In this document: positions 45,005 to 56,686 of the stretch, piece by piece
How positions within the stretch are numbered: the stretch's first letter is position 1
Layout: each line of letters starts with the position of its first letter
Assembly (NCBI RefSeq): GCF_902167145.1
Contig: NC_050100.1
Coordinates: forward strand, 217,986,081-218,050,080
Reading direction: 5' to 3'
Length of the DNA stretch: 64,000 nucleotides
DNA from: Zea mays
Taxonomy: Eukaryota; Streptophyta; Magnoliopsida; Poales; Poaceae
Translations under genes and position numbers: made by a program
Notes under the pieces: generated by a model
The model's input: the letters and a program-made list of their open reading frames with translations, nothing else
What the model was told of the DNA's origin: nothing
Database searches by the model: none

Positions 45005-48000
45005 CTAACAAAAGAAGTTGCGGGAATCAAGAATATTGAGCTCATGCCTAAGTTTGGTAAAAGTTTGTTCATCAAGAGGCTTGGTAAAGATATCGGCTAA
45101 TTGATCTTTAGTGTTAATGTAAGAAATCTCGATATCCCCCTTTTGTTGGTGATCCCTAAGAAAATGATACCGAATGGCTATGTGCTTAGTGCGGCTATGC
45201 TCGACGGGATTGTCGACCATTTTGATTGCACTCTCATTATCACATAGCAAAGGAACTTTGGTTAATTTGTAACCGTAGTCCCGCAGGGTTTGCCTCATCC
45301 AAAGTAATTGCGCGCAACAATGACCTGCGGCAATGTACTCGGCTTTGGCGGTTGAAAGAGCGACCGAATTTTGCTTCTTTGAAGCCCAAGACACCAAGGA
45401 TCTCCCCAAGAACTGGCAAGTCCCTGATGTGCTCTTCCTGTTAATCTTACACCCCGCCCAATCGGCATCCGAATAACCAATCAAATCAAATGTGGACCCC
45501 CGAGGGTACCAAAGCCCAAACTTAGGAGTATAAGCCAAATATCTCAAGATTCGTTTTACGACCGTAAGGTGGGATTCCTTAGGGTCGGATTGGAATCTTG
45601 CACACATGCATACGGAAAGCATAATGTCCGGTCGAGATGCACATAAATAAAGCAATGAACCAATCATCGACCGGTATACCTTTTGATCCACGGACTTACC
45701 TCCCGTGTCGAGGTCGAGATGCCCATTTGTTCCCATGGGAGTCTTGATGGGCTTGGCATCCTTCATTCCAAACTTGGTTAGAATGTCTTGAGTGTACTTT
45801 GTTTGACAAATGAAGGTGCCCTCTTGGAGTTGCTTCACTTGAAATCCTAAGAAATACTTCAACTCCCCCATCATAGACATCTCGAATTTCTGTGTCATGA
45901 TCCTACTAAATTCCTCACAAGTAGATTCGTTAGTAGACCCAAATATGATATCATCAACATAAATTTGGCATACAAACAAATCATTGTCAAGAGTTTTAGT
46001 GAATAGAGTAGGATCGGCCTTGCCGACTTTGAAGCCATTAGCGATAAGGAAATCTCTAAGGCATTCATACCATGCTCTTGGGGCTTGCTTGAGCCCATAA
46101 AGCGCCTTAGAGAGCTTATAGACATGGTTAGGGTACTTACTATCTTCAAAGCCGGGAGGTTGCTCAACATAGACCTCTTCCTTGATTGGTCCGTTGAGGA
46201 AGGCACTCTTCACGTCCATTTGATAAAGCTTGAAGCCATGGTAAGTAGCATAGGCTAATAATATGCGAATTGATTCAAGCCTAGCTACGGGTGCATAGGT
46301 TTCACCGAAATCCAAACCTTCGACTTGGGAGTATCCTTTGGCCACAAGTCGAGCTTTGTTCCTTGTCACCACACCATGCTCATCTTGCTTGTTGCGGAAG
46401 ACCCATTTGGTTCCTACAACATTTTGGTTAGGACGTGGAACTAAGCGCCATACCTCGTTCCTTGTGAAATTGTTGAGCTCCTCTTGCATCGCCATCACCC
46501 AATCCGCATCTTGGAGTGCTTCCTCTACCCTTTGTGGCTCAATAGAGGAAACAAAAGAGTAATGCTCACAAAAATGTGCAACACGAGATCGAGTGGTTAC
46601 CCCCTTATGAATGTCGCCGAGAATGGTGTCGACGGGGTGATCTCGTTGGATTGCTTGGTGGACTCTTGGGTGTGGCGGCCTTGGTTGTTCGTCCTCCTTG
46701 TCTTCATCATTTGCATCTCCCCCTTGATCGTTGCCGTCATCTTGAGGTGGCTCATCCTTTTGATCCTCTCCTTCATCAACTTGAGCCTCGTCCTCATCAT
46801 GGGTTGGTGGAGATGCTTGCGTGGAGGAGGATGGTTGATCTTGTGTATTTGGAGGCTCTTCGAATTCCTTAGGGCACACATCCCCAATGGACATGTTCCT
46901 TAGCGCGATGCACGGAGCCTGTTCTTCACCTATCTCATCAAGATCAACTTGCTCTACTTGAGAGCCGTTAGTTTCATCAAACACAACGTCACAAGAAACT
47001 TCAACAAGTCCTGAAGACTTGTTAAAGACTCTATATGCCCTTGTGTTTGAGTCATATCCTAGTAAAAAGCCTTCTACAGTTTTAGGAGCAAATTTAGATT
47101 TTCTACCTCTTTTAACAAGAATAAAGCATTTGCTACCAAAAACTCTAAAATAGGAAATGTCGGGCTTTTTACCGGTTAGGAGTTCATAGGATGTCTTCTT
47201 GAGGATTCGGTGTAGATATAACCGGTTGATGGCGTAGCAAGCGGTGTTGACCGCCTCGGCCCAAAACCGATCCGGTGTCTTGTACTCATCAAGCATGGTT
47301 CTAGCCATGTCCAAAAGAGTTCGATTCTTCCTCTCCACTACACCATTTTGTTGTGGCGTGTAGGGAGAAGAGAACTCATGCTTGATGCCCTCCTCCTCAA
47401 GGAAACCTTCTATTTGTGAGTTCTTGAACTCCGTCCCATTGTCGCTTCTAATTTTCTTGATCCTTAAGCTGAACTCATTTTGAGCCCGTCTCAAGAATCC
47501 CTTTAAGGTCTCTTGGGTATGAGATTTGTCCTGCAAAAAGAATACCCAAGTGAAGCGAGAATAATCATCCACAATAACTAGACAGTACTTACTCCCGCCG
47601 ATGCTTATGTAAGCAATCGGGCCGAATAGGTCCATGTGTAGGAGCTCCAGTGGCCTGTCGGTCGTCATGATGTTTTTGTGTGGATGATGGGTACCAACTT
47701 GCTTTCCGGCTTGGCATGCGCTACAAATCCTGTCTTTCTCAAAATGAACATTGGTTAATCCTAAAATGTGTTCCCCCTTTAGAAGCTTATGAAGATTCTT
47801 CATCCCAACATGGGCTAGTCGGCGGTGCCAGAGCCAACCCATGTTAGTCTTAGCAATTAAGCATGTGTCGAGTTCAGCTCTATCAAAATCTACCAAGTAT
47901 AGCTGACCCTCCAACACACCCTTAAATGCTATTGAATCATCACTTCTTCTAAAGACAGTGACACCTACATCAGTAAATAGACAGTTGTAGCCCATTTGAC

Positions 48001-48247
48001 ATAATTGTGAAACAGAAAGCAAATTGTAATCTAAAGAATCTACAAGAAAAACATTGGAAATAGTATGGTCAGGTGATATAGCAATTTTACCCAATCCTTT
48101 GACCAAACCTTGATTTCCATCCCCGAATGTGATAGCTCGTTGGGGATCTTGGTTTTTCTCATATGAGGAGAACATCTTCTTCTCCCCAGTCATGTGGTTT
48201 GTGCACCCGCTATCGAGTATCCAACTTGAGCCCCCGGATGCATAAAC
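45005..48247 (-). CDS. pol: pol polyprotein of Sirevirus E, intact frame
   Basis: 1081 codons counted from GTTTATGCATCC (48247), which follows an in-frame TAG inside a TTTTGTAG acceptor-like sequence. The first ATG (48193) comes only after the protease active site ([10 protein letters not shown]), so an ATG start there would lose the protease. The integrase triad is complete: [25 protein letters not shown] with 35 residues between the last two. [13 protein letters not shown] is present. In RNase H the motif reads STAKAEYIA where relatives have STAEAEY; the second Glu, probably the catalytic one, is kept. Stop TAG at 45005-45007. Confidence 0.92.
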   Translation of the reverse strand, partial: VYASGGSSWILDSGCTNHMTGEKKMFSSYEKNQDPQRAITFGDGNQGLVKGLGKIAISPDHTISNVFLVDSLDYNLLSVSQLCQMGYNCLFTDVGVTVFRRSDDSIAFKGVLEGQLYLVDFDRAELDTCLIAKTNMGWLWHRRLAHVGMKNLHKLLKGEHILGLTNVHFEKDRICSACQAGKQVGTHHPHKNIMTTDRPLELLHMDLFGPIAYISIGGSKYCLVIVDDYSRFTWVFFLQDKSHTQETLKGFLRRAQNEFSLRIKKIRSDNGTEFKNSQIEGFLEEEGIKHEFSSPYTPQQNGVVERKNRTLLDMARTMLDEYKTPDRFWAEAVNTACYAINRLYLHRILKKTSYELLTGKKPDISYFRVFGSKCFILVKRGRKSKFAPKTVEGFLLGYDSNTRAYRVFNKSSGLVEVSCDVVFDETNGSQVEQVDLDEIGEEQAPCIALRNMSIGDVCPKEFEEPPNTQDQPSSSTQASPPTHDEDEAQVDEGEDQKDEPPQDDGNDQGGDANDEDKEDEQPRPPHPRVHQAIQRDHPVDTILGDIHKGVTTRSRVAHFCEHYSFVSSIEPQRVEEALQDADWVMAMQEELNNFTRNEVWRLVPRPNQNVVGTKWVFRNKQDEHGVVTRNKARLVAKGYSQVEGLDFGETYAPVARLESIRILLAYATYHGFKLYQMDVKSAFLNGPIKEEVYVEQPPGFEDSKYPNHVYKLSKALYGLKQAPRAWYECLRDFLIANGFKVGKADPTLFTKTLDNDLFVCQIYVDDIIFGSTNESTCEEFSRIMTQKFEMSMMGELKYFLGFQVKQLQEGTFICQTKYTQDILTKFGMKDAKPIKTPMGTNGHLDLDTGGKSVDQKVYRSMIGSLLYLCASRPDIMLSVCMCARFQSDPKESHLTVVKRILRYLAYTPKFGLWYPRGSTFDLIGYSDADWAGCKINRKSTSGTCQFLGRSLVSWASKKQNSVALSTAKAEYIAAGHCCAQLLWMRQTLRDYGYKLTKVPLLCDNESAIKMVDNPVEHSRTKHIAIRYHFLRDHQQKGDIEISYINTKDQLADIFTKPLDEQTFTKLRHELNILDSRNFFC

Positions 48248-48260
48248 CTACAAAACAATT

Positions 48261-50957
48261 TTAGTTCTTGACTTTAGGTACCCAAATGGTTTTGGGTCCT
48301 TTGGCATTAGACACAAGAACTTTGGGTACCCAAACACAAGTCTTGGAGCCCTTGTGCTTGCCCCCAACATATTTGGCAACTATCTTGCCGGATTTGTTAG
48401 TCAAAACATAAGATGCATCAAAAGTTTTAAATGAAATGTTATGATCATTTGATGCACTAGGAGTTTTCTTTCTAGGCAACTTAGCATGGGTTGGTTGCCT
48501 AGAGCTAGATGTCTCACCCTTATACATAAAAGCATGATTAGGGCTAGAGTGAGACTTCCTAGAATGAATTCTCCTAATTTTGCTCTCGGGATAACCGGCA
48601 GGGTATAAAATGTAACCCTCGTTATCCTGAGGCATGGGAGCCTTGCCCTTAACAAAATTAGACAATCTTTTAGGAGGGGCACTAATTTTGACATCGTCTC
48701 CCCTTTGGAAGCCAATGCCATCCTTGATGCCCGGGCGTCTCCCATTATAAAGCATGCTACGAGCAAATTTAAATTTCTCATTTTCTAAGTTGTGCTCGGC
48801 AATTTTAGCATCTAGTTTTGCTATATGATTATTTTGTTGTTTAATTAAAGCCATATGATCATGAATAGCATTAACATCAACATCTCTACATCTAGTACAA
48901 ATAGATACATGCTCAACAATAGATGTAGAGGGTTTGGAAGAATTAAGTTCAACAATCTTAGCATGAAGAATATCATTTTTATCTCTAAGATCGGAAATTG
49001 TAACTTTGCAAACATCATAATCTTTAGCCTTAGCAATTAAATTTTTATTTTCTACTCTAAGGCTAGCAAGAGAAATATTCAATTCTTCAATCCTAGCAAG
49101 CAAATCATCATTATTATCTTTAGGATTGGAAGTTGAAACAATGCAAACATGAGAATCAACCTTAGCATTTAAACTAGCATTTTCATTCCTAAGGTTGTCA
49201 ATCATTTCACGGCAAGTGCTTAGCTCACTAGATAATTTTTCACATTTTTCTACTTCTAGAGCATAAGCCTTTTTAACCTTAACATGTTTCTTGTTTTCTT
49301 TAATTAGACAATCCTCTTGGGAGTCCAAAAGGTCATCCTTTTCATGAATAGCACTAATCAACTCATTTAATTTTTCTTTTTGCTCCATGTTAAGATTGGC
49401 AAAGAGGACACGCAGATTATCCTCCTCATCACTATTATTATCATCACTAGAAGACTCATATTTAGTGGAGGAGTTAGATTTAACCTTCTTCCGTTTGCCG
49501 TCCTTTGCCATGAGGCACTTGTGGCCGACGTTGGGGAAGAGAAGTCCCTTGGTGACGGCGATGTTGGCGGCGTCCTCGTCGTCGGAGGAGTCGCTTGAGC
49601 TTTCGTCGGAATCCCACTCCTGACAAACATGGGCATCGCCGCCCTTCTTCTTGTAGTACTTCTTTTTCTCCTTTCTTCTCCCCTTCTTGTCGTCGCCTCG
49701 GTCACTGTCACTTGATATAGGACATTTAGCAATAAAATGACCGGGCTTACCACATTTGTAGCAAACCTTCTTGGAGCGGGACTTGTAGTCTTTCCCCCTC
49801 CTTTGTTTGAGGATTTGGCGGAAGCTCTTGATGACGAGCGCCATCTCCTCATTGTCAAGCTTGGAGGCGTCGATTGGTTGTCTACTTGGTGTAGACTCCT
49901 CCTTCTTTTCTTCCGTCGCCTTGAATGCGACGGGTTGAGCTTCGGATGTAGATGGATCATCAAGCTCGTTGATCTTCCTCGAGCCTTCGATCATGCACTC
50001 AAAACTTACAAAATGCCCGATAACTTCCTCGGGGGTCATTTTAGTATATCTAGGATTACCACGAATTAATTGAACTTGAGTGGGGTTAAGGAAAATGAGA
50101 GATCTTAGAATAACCTTAACCATTTCGTGGTCGTCCCACTTGACGCTCCCGAGGTTGCGCACTTGGTTCACCAAAGTCTTGAGTCGGTTGTACATGTGTT
50201 GTGGCTCCTCCCCTTTGCGAAGCCGGAACCGACCGAGCTCCCCCTCGATCGTTTCCCGCTTGGTGATCTTGGTGAGCTCATCTCCTTCGTGCGCGGTTTT
50301 GAGCACATCCCAAACCTCCTTGGCGCTCTTCAACCCTTGAACTTTGTTATACTCCTCTCTACTTAAAGAGGCGAGGAGTATTGTTGTCGCTTGAGAGTTG
50401 AAGTGCTCGATTTGGGCCACCTCATCCTCATCATAATTCTTGTCCCCTACGGATGGTACTTGTGCACCAAACTCAACAACATCCCATATACTTTTGTGGA
50501 GTGAGGTTAGATGAAATCACATTAAATCACTCCACCTAGCATAATCTTCACCATCAAAAGTTGGTGGTTTGCCTAATGGGACGGAAAGTAAAGGTGCATG
50601 TTTAGAAATGCGAGGATAGTGTAGGGGGATCTTACTAAACTTCTTACGCTCTTGGCGTTTAGAAGTTACGGAGGGTGCATCGGAGTCGGAGGTTGATGTT
50701 GATGAAGTGTCGGTCTCGTAGTAGACCACCTTCCTCATCCTCTTTTGCTTGTCCCCACTCCGACGCGGCATGTGGGAAGAAGATTTTTCCTTCTTCTCTT
50801 TGTGGTGAGAAGAAGATTTCTTCTCCTTCCCTTTGTTGGAGGAGATCTTCTTCTTCTCCTTCCTCTTGGTGCGGGACTCTTCCGATGAAGTGCTCCCGTG
50901 GCTTGTAGTGGGCTTTTCGCCGGTCTCCATCTCCTTCTTGGCGTGATCTCCCGACAT
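48261..50957 (-). pseudogene. gag: gag of Sirevirus E with a single nonsense codon
   Basis: 899 codons, the same length as gag of C1 without its insertion. Starts MSGDHAKKEM. TGA at 50517-50519 replaces the Arg codon (CGA in C1) in the SDLMRFHL motif, early in the gag core; the frame is otherwise open. Zinc knuckle CYKCGKPGHFIAKC is intact, followed by acidic Ser stretch, coiled coils and basic tail ending VPKVKN. The CGA-to-TGA change fits deamination of a methylated CpG. Confidence 0.92.
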
Positions 50958-50988
50958 CACTTCGAGCGGTTAGGCTCTAATGAAGAAC

Positions 50989-51002
50989 TTGGCGATACCA
51001 AT
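50989..51002 (-). other. Altered PBS of Sirevirus E
   Basis: Minus strand reads AATTGGTATCGCCAAG after the LTR; relatives have AATTGGTATCAGAGC. Only TTGGTATC matches. Either it is damaged, or sequence behind the first eight bases was replaced. Confidence 0.65.
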
Positions 51003-52311
51003 TGAAAGTCGCCTAGAGGGGGGGTGAATAGGGCGAAACTGAAATTCTCAAAAATAATAACAACTACAAGCCGGGTTAGCGTTAGAAATATAAACGAGTC
51101 CGCGAGAGAGGGAGCAAAACAAATCGCAAGCAAATGAAAAGTGTGACACGCGGATTTGTTTTACCGAGGTTCGGTTCTTGCAAACCTACTCCCCGTTGAG
51201 GAGGCCACAAAGGCCGGGTCTCTTTCAACCCTTCCCTCTCTCAATCGGTCCCTCGGACCGAGTGAGCTCCTCTTCTCAAATCACTTGGGAATCAAACTTC
51301 CCGCAAGGGCCACCACACAATTGGTGCCTCTTGCCTCAATTACAAGTGAGTGTTTGATCACAAGAAAGAATCAAGAAAGAAGGAAGCAATCCAAGCGCAA
51401 GAGCTCGAAAGAACACAAGCAAATCTCTCTCTCTAGTCACTAGGGCGTTGTGTGTAATATGGAGAGGATTTGATCTCTTTGGTGTGTCTAGAATTGAATG
51501 CTAGAGCTCTTGTAGTAGTTGGGAAGTAGAGAACTTGGATGCAATGAATGGTGGGGTGGTTGGGGTATTTATAGCCCCAACCACCAAACTTGACCGTTGG
51601 CTGGGCTGTCTGTTCGATGGCGCACCGGACAGTCCGGTGCCCCCGCCACGTCACCAGTGCCGTTGGAAATCGACCGTTGGAGTTCTGACTTCTGGGCCCG
51701 CCTTGATGTCCGGTGGCGCACCGGACATGTACTGTAGAGTGTCCGGTGCGCCAGCATGGGCGTGCCTGACCTCTGCGCGCGCTGGCGCGCAATAAATGCG
51801 CTGCAGGTAGCCGTTGGCGCCTGAAGTAGCCGTTGCTCCGCAGATGCACCGGACAGTCCGGTGCACACCGGACAGTCCGGTGAATTATAGCGGAGCGGCT
51901 GGAATGAAAACCCGAGGCTGGCGAGTTCCTGGGGCCGCCCTTCCTTGGAGCACCGGACATGTCCGGTGCACACCGGACAGTCCGGTGAATTATAGTGGAG
52001 TGGCCTCTGGAAATTCCCGAAGGTGGCGAGTTCGAGTTAGAGTCCTCTGGTGCACCGGACATGTCCGGTGGTGCACCGGACACTGTCCGGTGGCACACCG
52101 GACAGTCCGGTGTGCCAGACCAGAGGTGCCTTCGGTTGCTCCTTTGCATTTTTGTTGAACCCAACACTTGGTCTTTTTATTGGCTAAGTGTGAACCTTTG
52201 ACACCTGTATAACTTATACACTAGAGCAAACTAGTTAGTCCAAAGATTTGTGTTGGGCAATTCAACCACCAAAATTATTTAGGAACTAGGTGTAAGCCTA
52301 ATTCCCTTTCA
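51003..52311 (-). repeat. 5' LTR of Sirevirus E
   Basis: 1309 bp. Reversed TATA at 51566-51573, palindromes at 51623-52112. Ends TTCCCTTTCA before TSD GTGTG. Confidence 0.93.
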
Positions 52312-52909
52312 GTGTGCAAGGTTCCAAGCCGACCCTAAAGAAGTTCATCTTAGGGACGTGAAGCGAATCATGAGATATTTAGTTCATACACCTAAGTTTG
52401 GGCTTTGGTACCCCAGGGGATCCACCTTTGATTTAATAGGATATTCCGATGCTGACTGGGCAGGGTGTAAAATTGATAGGAAGAGCACATCAGGGACTTG
52501 TCAGTTTCTAGGGAGATCCCTGGTGTCTTTGGCTTCAAAGAAATAAAATTCAGTAGCTCTTTCTACCGCCAAAGCCGAGTACATTGTTGTAGGCCATTGT
52601 TGCGCGCAATTGCATTGGATGAGGCAAACCCTCAGGGACTATGGCTACAAATTGAGCAAAGTCCCTCTTCTATGTGACAATGAGAGTGCTATCCGCATTG
52701 CGGAGAATCCCATTGAACACAGCCGCACTAAGCACATAGACATTCGACATCACTTTTTGAGGGATCACCAACAAAGGGGGGATATCGAGATAGCCTATAT
52801 TAGCACCAAAGAACAATTAACCGATATCTTTACCAAACCATTAGATGAGAAAACCTTTACCAAACTTAAGAATGAGCTAAATATTCTTGATTCTCGGAAC
52901 TTTGATTGA

Positions 52910-53736
52910 CACCTTGCACACATAGCTCATCTACATACCTTTGATCTTGTCTCTTTCATTTGCTACGACTAATGTGTTTCCAAGTGTATTTTATGCTAAG
53001 TCATAGTTTGAAAGGGAAATGGAGTACTCGACGAAGACAAGGCTTCCACTCCACTATATCGCTATTATTTACCCTTCGCCGTCACTCCACACCACTCTCC
53101 ACATTGGTATAATCTTTCACTCATATATTGTTTGCCAAAGGGGGAGAGAATTTAAAAGGGCTCTCAAACGTCTCCGTTTTTGGCGATTAATGCCAAAGGG
53201 GAGAGAATAATAGCCCAAAGCAAAAGGATCGTACCACCACCAATTTCAAAATTTTCAAATAAAGTTTTCATTTGGTATCTTGTTAATATCTTTCAAAATT
53301 GGTATTCCCTAGAATTTATATCTCGATTGGTATCTATAAAGAAGGAATTTTCAATTGGTATCTAAATCTTTTTCATATTGGTAAAACCCTCTTGAACACT
53401 AAGAGGAGAATTTCAACCAGGGGGAGTTTTGTAAGTCAAAGGAAGAGAAATTTCAAAATCTTGAAAATACTTATCGAAATCTTATTCATTTACCTTTGAC
53501 TATTTGCAAAAAGGGTTTGAAAAGATTTTCCAAAAGAATTTGCAAAAACAAAACAAGTGGTGCAAATGTGGTCCAAAATGTTAAAAGAAAGAAAGCAATC
53601 CATGCATATCTAGTGAAAATATAAATTGGTTTAATTCCAAGCAACCTTTGCACTTACCTTATGCAAACTAGTTCAATTCTGTACTTATAAATTTGCTTTG
53701 GTTTGTGTTGGCATCAATCACCAAAAAGGGGGAGAT
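52910..53736 (+). other. 3' untranslated region and PPTs of Sirevirus D
   Basis: No gene. Polypurine tracts at about 53137-53150, 53197-53207, 53418-53430 and 53724-53736. Again a TTTGGC...GCCAAA inverted repeat stands before one of them (about 53176-53196). Confidence 0.75.
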
Positions 53737-54908
53737 TGAAAGGGAAATAGGATCAAACCTTTTCCTAAATGATTTTGGTGGTTGAATTGCCCAACACAAA
53801 TAATTGAACTAACTAGTTTGCTCTAGATATATGTTCTACAGGTGCCAAAGGTTCAACACAAACCAATAAAAAGAACAAGTTAGGGTTCAAAAGAAAGGAG
53901 CAAAAGAAAACCGAAGTGTGCCCTAGTCTCGCGCACCGGACAGTGTCCGGTGCACCAGGGACCGTACACTCTGAACTCCTTAGCTTCAGGTTTCTCTAAG
54001 GCCGCTCCGCTATAATTCATCGGACTGTCCGGTGCGCCAAGCGGAGCAACGGCTACTGTGCCAACAGTCATCTGCAAAAGGGAACAGTGCGTGGACAGTT
54101 CACGCAGAGTCAGAGCAGCGCCAGAAGGCGCACCGAACAATGAACAGTGCCTGTCCGGTGCGGCACCGGACTGTCCGGTGCCCCATGAAGACAGAGCTCC
54201 AACGGTCGAAACCGTCAGAACCCTAACGGTTGGGTGACGTGGCTGGCGCACCGGACAGTGTCCGGTGGCGCACCGGACTGTCCGATGAGCCCATTGACAG
54301 ACAGCCTCCCCAACGGTTGGTTTGGTGGTTGGGGCTATAAATACCCCCCAACCACCAGCACTTCAAGACATCCAAGTTTTCAGACATCTCATTCAATACA
54401 AGAGCTAGTGCAATCAATACAAGACACAATTTAAAAGAATCAAAACCTCTCCAAGTCTCAAATCCACTCCAAACAAATAGTGACTAGAGAGAGAGTTTTG
54501 CTCGTGTTCTTTGAGCTCTTGTTCTTGGATCGCTTTCTTCTTCCTCCATTCTTGTTCTCAAGACATTTGTAATCAAAGCAAGAGACACCAAGTTGTGGTG
54601 GTCCTTGTAGGGGTCTAAGTGACCCATTTGATTGAGAAGAAATATCACTCGGTCTAGGTGACCGTTTGAGAGAGGGAAAGGGTTGAAAGAGACCCGGTCT
54701 TTGTGACCACCTCAACGAGGACTAGGTTTGCAAGAACCGAACCTCGGTAAAACAAATCACCGTGTCACTCTCTTCATTTGCTTGTGATTTATTTTCGCCC
54801 TCTCTTTCGGGCTCACATTTATTTCTAACGCTAACCCCGGCTTGTAGTTATGTTTAAAGTTGTAAATTTCAGTTTCTGCCTATTCATCCCCTCTCTAGGC
54901 GACTTTCA
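53737..54908 (+). repeat. 3' LTR of Sirevirus D
   Basis: 1172 bp from TGAAAGGGAAATAGG to CTAGGCGACTTTCA. Intact TATA (TATAAATA) at 54336-54343. Fewer palindromes than the young LTRs, and several are decayed. Confidence 0.92.
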
Positions 54909-55137
54909 GAATGGTTGCTGTCTTTTGCTTTCTTTACCTCAGAGAATCTCTAACAAGGTAACTCAAAATAATACCTTAAAAATTTAAATACTATATATTT
55001 AAATTGTTTAAAACATCTAGAAAAATATACTCCAATAATTAAGTCATAAAACATATATTTTAGGAAGTAAATTATATTATTATAAAGAAAATGATGAGAA
55101 TTATGTAGAGAATAAGGATATGACACTAGTTTAGGGT
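54909..55137. other. AT-rich intergenic stretch
   Basis: About 230 bp, very AT-rich from 54960, with no gene. It may be a degenerate MITE or plain intergenic sequence; no clear terminal inverted repeats were seen. Confidence 0.5.
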
Positions 55138-56160
55138 TGTCGGTGTTTCGTATCTCGCTCCGACAAGTAAATTTATTGTGCGTTTTCCAGGCTTCGAAGG
55201 ACATAAGCGAAGGGTGCACAATTTATACTGGTTTGGGCAGAACGTCCCTACATCCAATTATCAACGCCTTGCGCTACTGATACAATTGATGACCAAACTT
55301 GTAGTAGGGGTTACAAGCAGTCGATAGAGTGAGGAGAGGCTCCCAGATCTCTTATCGGGGTGAAAGTAAAGCTTAGAAGCTGTAAGGTGGAGTCATATAT
55401 AAGTCCTCGCTTGGCAGGGGCTCTAGCCTTCTAGTCCTCGTCGACGCTCCTCCTGCTCGTTCTTGTGGGCTCATCACCGTATGCTGATCTCTCCGTCCCT
55501 CCTCCTGCCTAGAGGTCAGCCTCTCACTTTTATAGATCGGGGATAGGGGTTGGTCAGCTATGGCTTTCCCGTGAAGGAGCCATAAGGGAACGATAAAATC
55601 AGTGTTTTACTCCGGATGAGTCCATGCGTACTCGCAGGTCCTGAGGCTGCCTGGTTGCCACGAATTTATCACAGGGGCGGTGATGGTCTCAGGCGCCATC
55701 ATTTCGTCTATGTTGACCCTTGGCTTCCGTAGCTTGGGACTCGACACAGTCCGTCGTGTAGTACCTTGCGGGAGGTTTGTGCACTCAGGCCTAGTTCGAT
55801 AGGCATAAGTGCGGCACAGTACGAGGGGTGCGTGGGCTATTAATACGTCGCAGTCCAGGGGCATGTAGGTCATAAGTGCTATGCGGTCCGAGAGGTACGT
55901 AGGTCATGAGTGGAAAGTGGATCGACGCCCACGCCGTGGGGAGGTGTCAGGCGTGGTTAATGTGGTCAGTCATTATGGCGGGTCAATTCAGGGTCGGACG
56001 CGGGACCCACTCAAGTGGTTCCCTCCTGACATGCCCGTTCTCTCTTGTCAGGCTCCACCAAACCCGGCCACAGACTCGTTGCCACATGGTTCAATTAGGG
56101 CGGGTTCTTCTAGGGCGCACCTATCTCTTCGGACTAATTAACGCGCCCCGCGACTAGGAG
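55138..56160 (-). repeat. Probable degenerate gypsy LTR fragment
   Basis: Starts TGTCGGTGTTTCG and continues with CTCCGACAAGTAAATT, later GCACAATTTATACTGG and long GC-rich stretches ending near GACTAATTAACGCG. This resembles the LTRs of high-copy maize gypsy families as I remember them. The right end and a TSD could not be fixed, no PBS or coding part is seen, and the orientation is a guess. It ends about 530 bp before the PreP start codon. Confidence 0.4.
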
Positions 56161-56686
56161 CCCTTTCGTTAGCGCGTTCAGTGACCATCAAATATTTATC
56201 GTGTTTTAATATAAAAATAAATTAGGAAATGATAGATATTTAAGAATAGAGGTAGGTAGTATTTGGAATTCTATATGAGCCTTGTATTATGTGGAAAAGG
56301 GTAGAATTCAAAACACCCAAGACAAACTTGCAAAACTCTGTATGTCCCTCCAATGTCCACGGTGAAGACACGTCTAAACGACGCCAAATTTCGCGAACAC
56401 TTTGCGTGTACCACAATCCACGCCAACTCACCATCAGCCACACGAAATTCCATTGAACAATCCCAGCCATAAAAAAGAGCTAGACAAAAATCGAAGATTT
56501 TTCACCTCTCCTCAGTCCACCTCATCTTGTTTAAGCCCAAGCAAAACCTCGCCATAGTGCGGACGGAGAGCCCAGGAACTGAAAGCCTAATCGCAATCCC
56601 ACTCGCAGCAACGACCTACGCCGCCCCTAACTCCAATCCAGAACCCCAGAGTCCAGAGGCAGACCGGCAAGCTGGACACCTGCGGC
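56161..56686 (+). promoter_or_regulatory. Upstream region and 5' UTR of the PreP gene
   Basis: About 525 bp between the LTR-like fragment and the ATG. A weak TATA-like CATAAAAAAG at 56468-56477 is followed by a CT-rich stretch (CACCTCTCCTCAGTCCACC, about 56502-56520). No ATG precedes the one chosen within 56480-56686. Transcription start is not determinable from the sequence. Confidence 0.4.

Larger units (their letters stand above)
42818..52311 (-). mobile_element. Sirevirus E (Opie/Ji-like), nearly intact
   Basis: 9494 bp with TSD GTGTG at 42813-42817 and 52312-52316. LTRs 42818-44182 (1365 bp) and 51003-52311 (1309 bp) differ by about eight substitutions and by 57 bp of extra palindrome units in the first. 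pol is open; gag has one nonsense codon. The sequence at the PBS is unusual. Confidence 0.95.
40159..52909 (+). pseudogene. pol: pol of Sirevirus D, degenerate and split by element E
   Basis: Blocks are 40159-42817 and 52317-52909. Protease motif [12 protein letters not shown], integrase, RT ([11 protein letters not shown]) and RNase H are all recognisable. Stops include TAA 40990-40992, a TGA near 41199, TAG 41470-41472, TAA 41605-41607, TGA 42361-42363 and TAA 52544-52546; several are C-to-T changes relative to E. Ends at TGA 52907-52909. Confidence 0.9.
32801..54908 (+). mobile_element. Sirevirus D, oldest element, host of A, B/C and E
   Basis: Visible pieces: part of the 5' LTR (32801-32906 and 37033-37866), PBS 37868-37880, gag 37915-40145, pol 40159-42817 and 52317-52909, PPT region, 3' LTR 53737-54908. 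The first ~230 bp of the 5' LTR lie left of the window beyond element A. The 3' flank begins GAATG, so that should also precede the element off-window. gag and pol carry many stops and shifts, mostly C-to-T type. Confidence 0.9.

Noticed and set aside
54960..55137. Possible MITE in the AT-rich stretch after element D
   Set aside because: No terminal inverted repeats or TSD could be found.
55607..56141. Open frames of 80-90 codons between D and PreP
   Set aside because: They lie in the GC-rich LTR-like fragment, lack recognisable domains and overlap on both strands.
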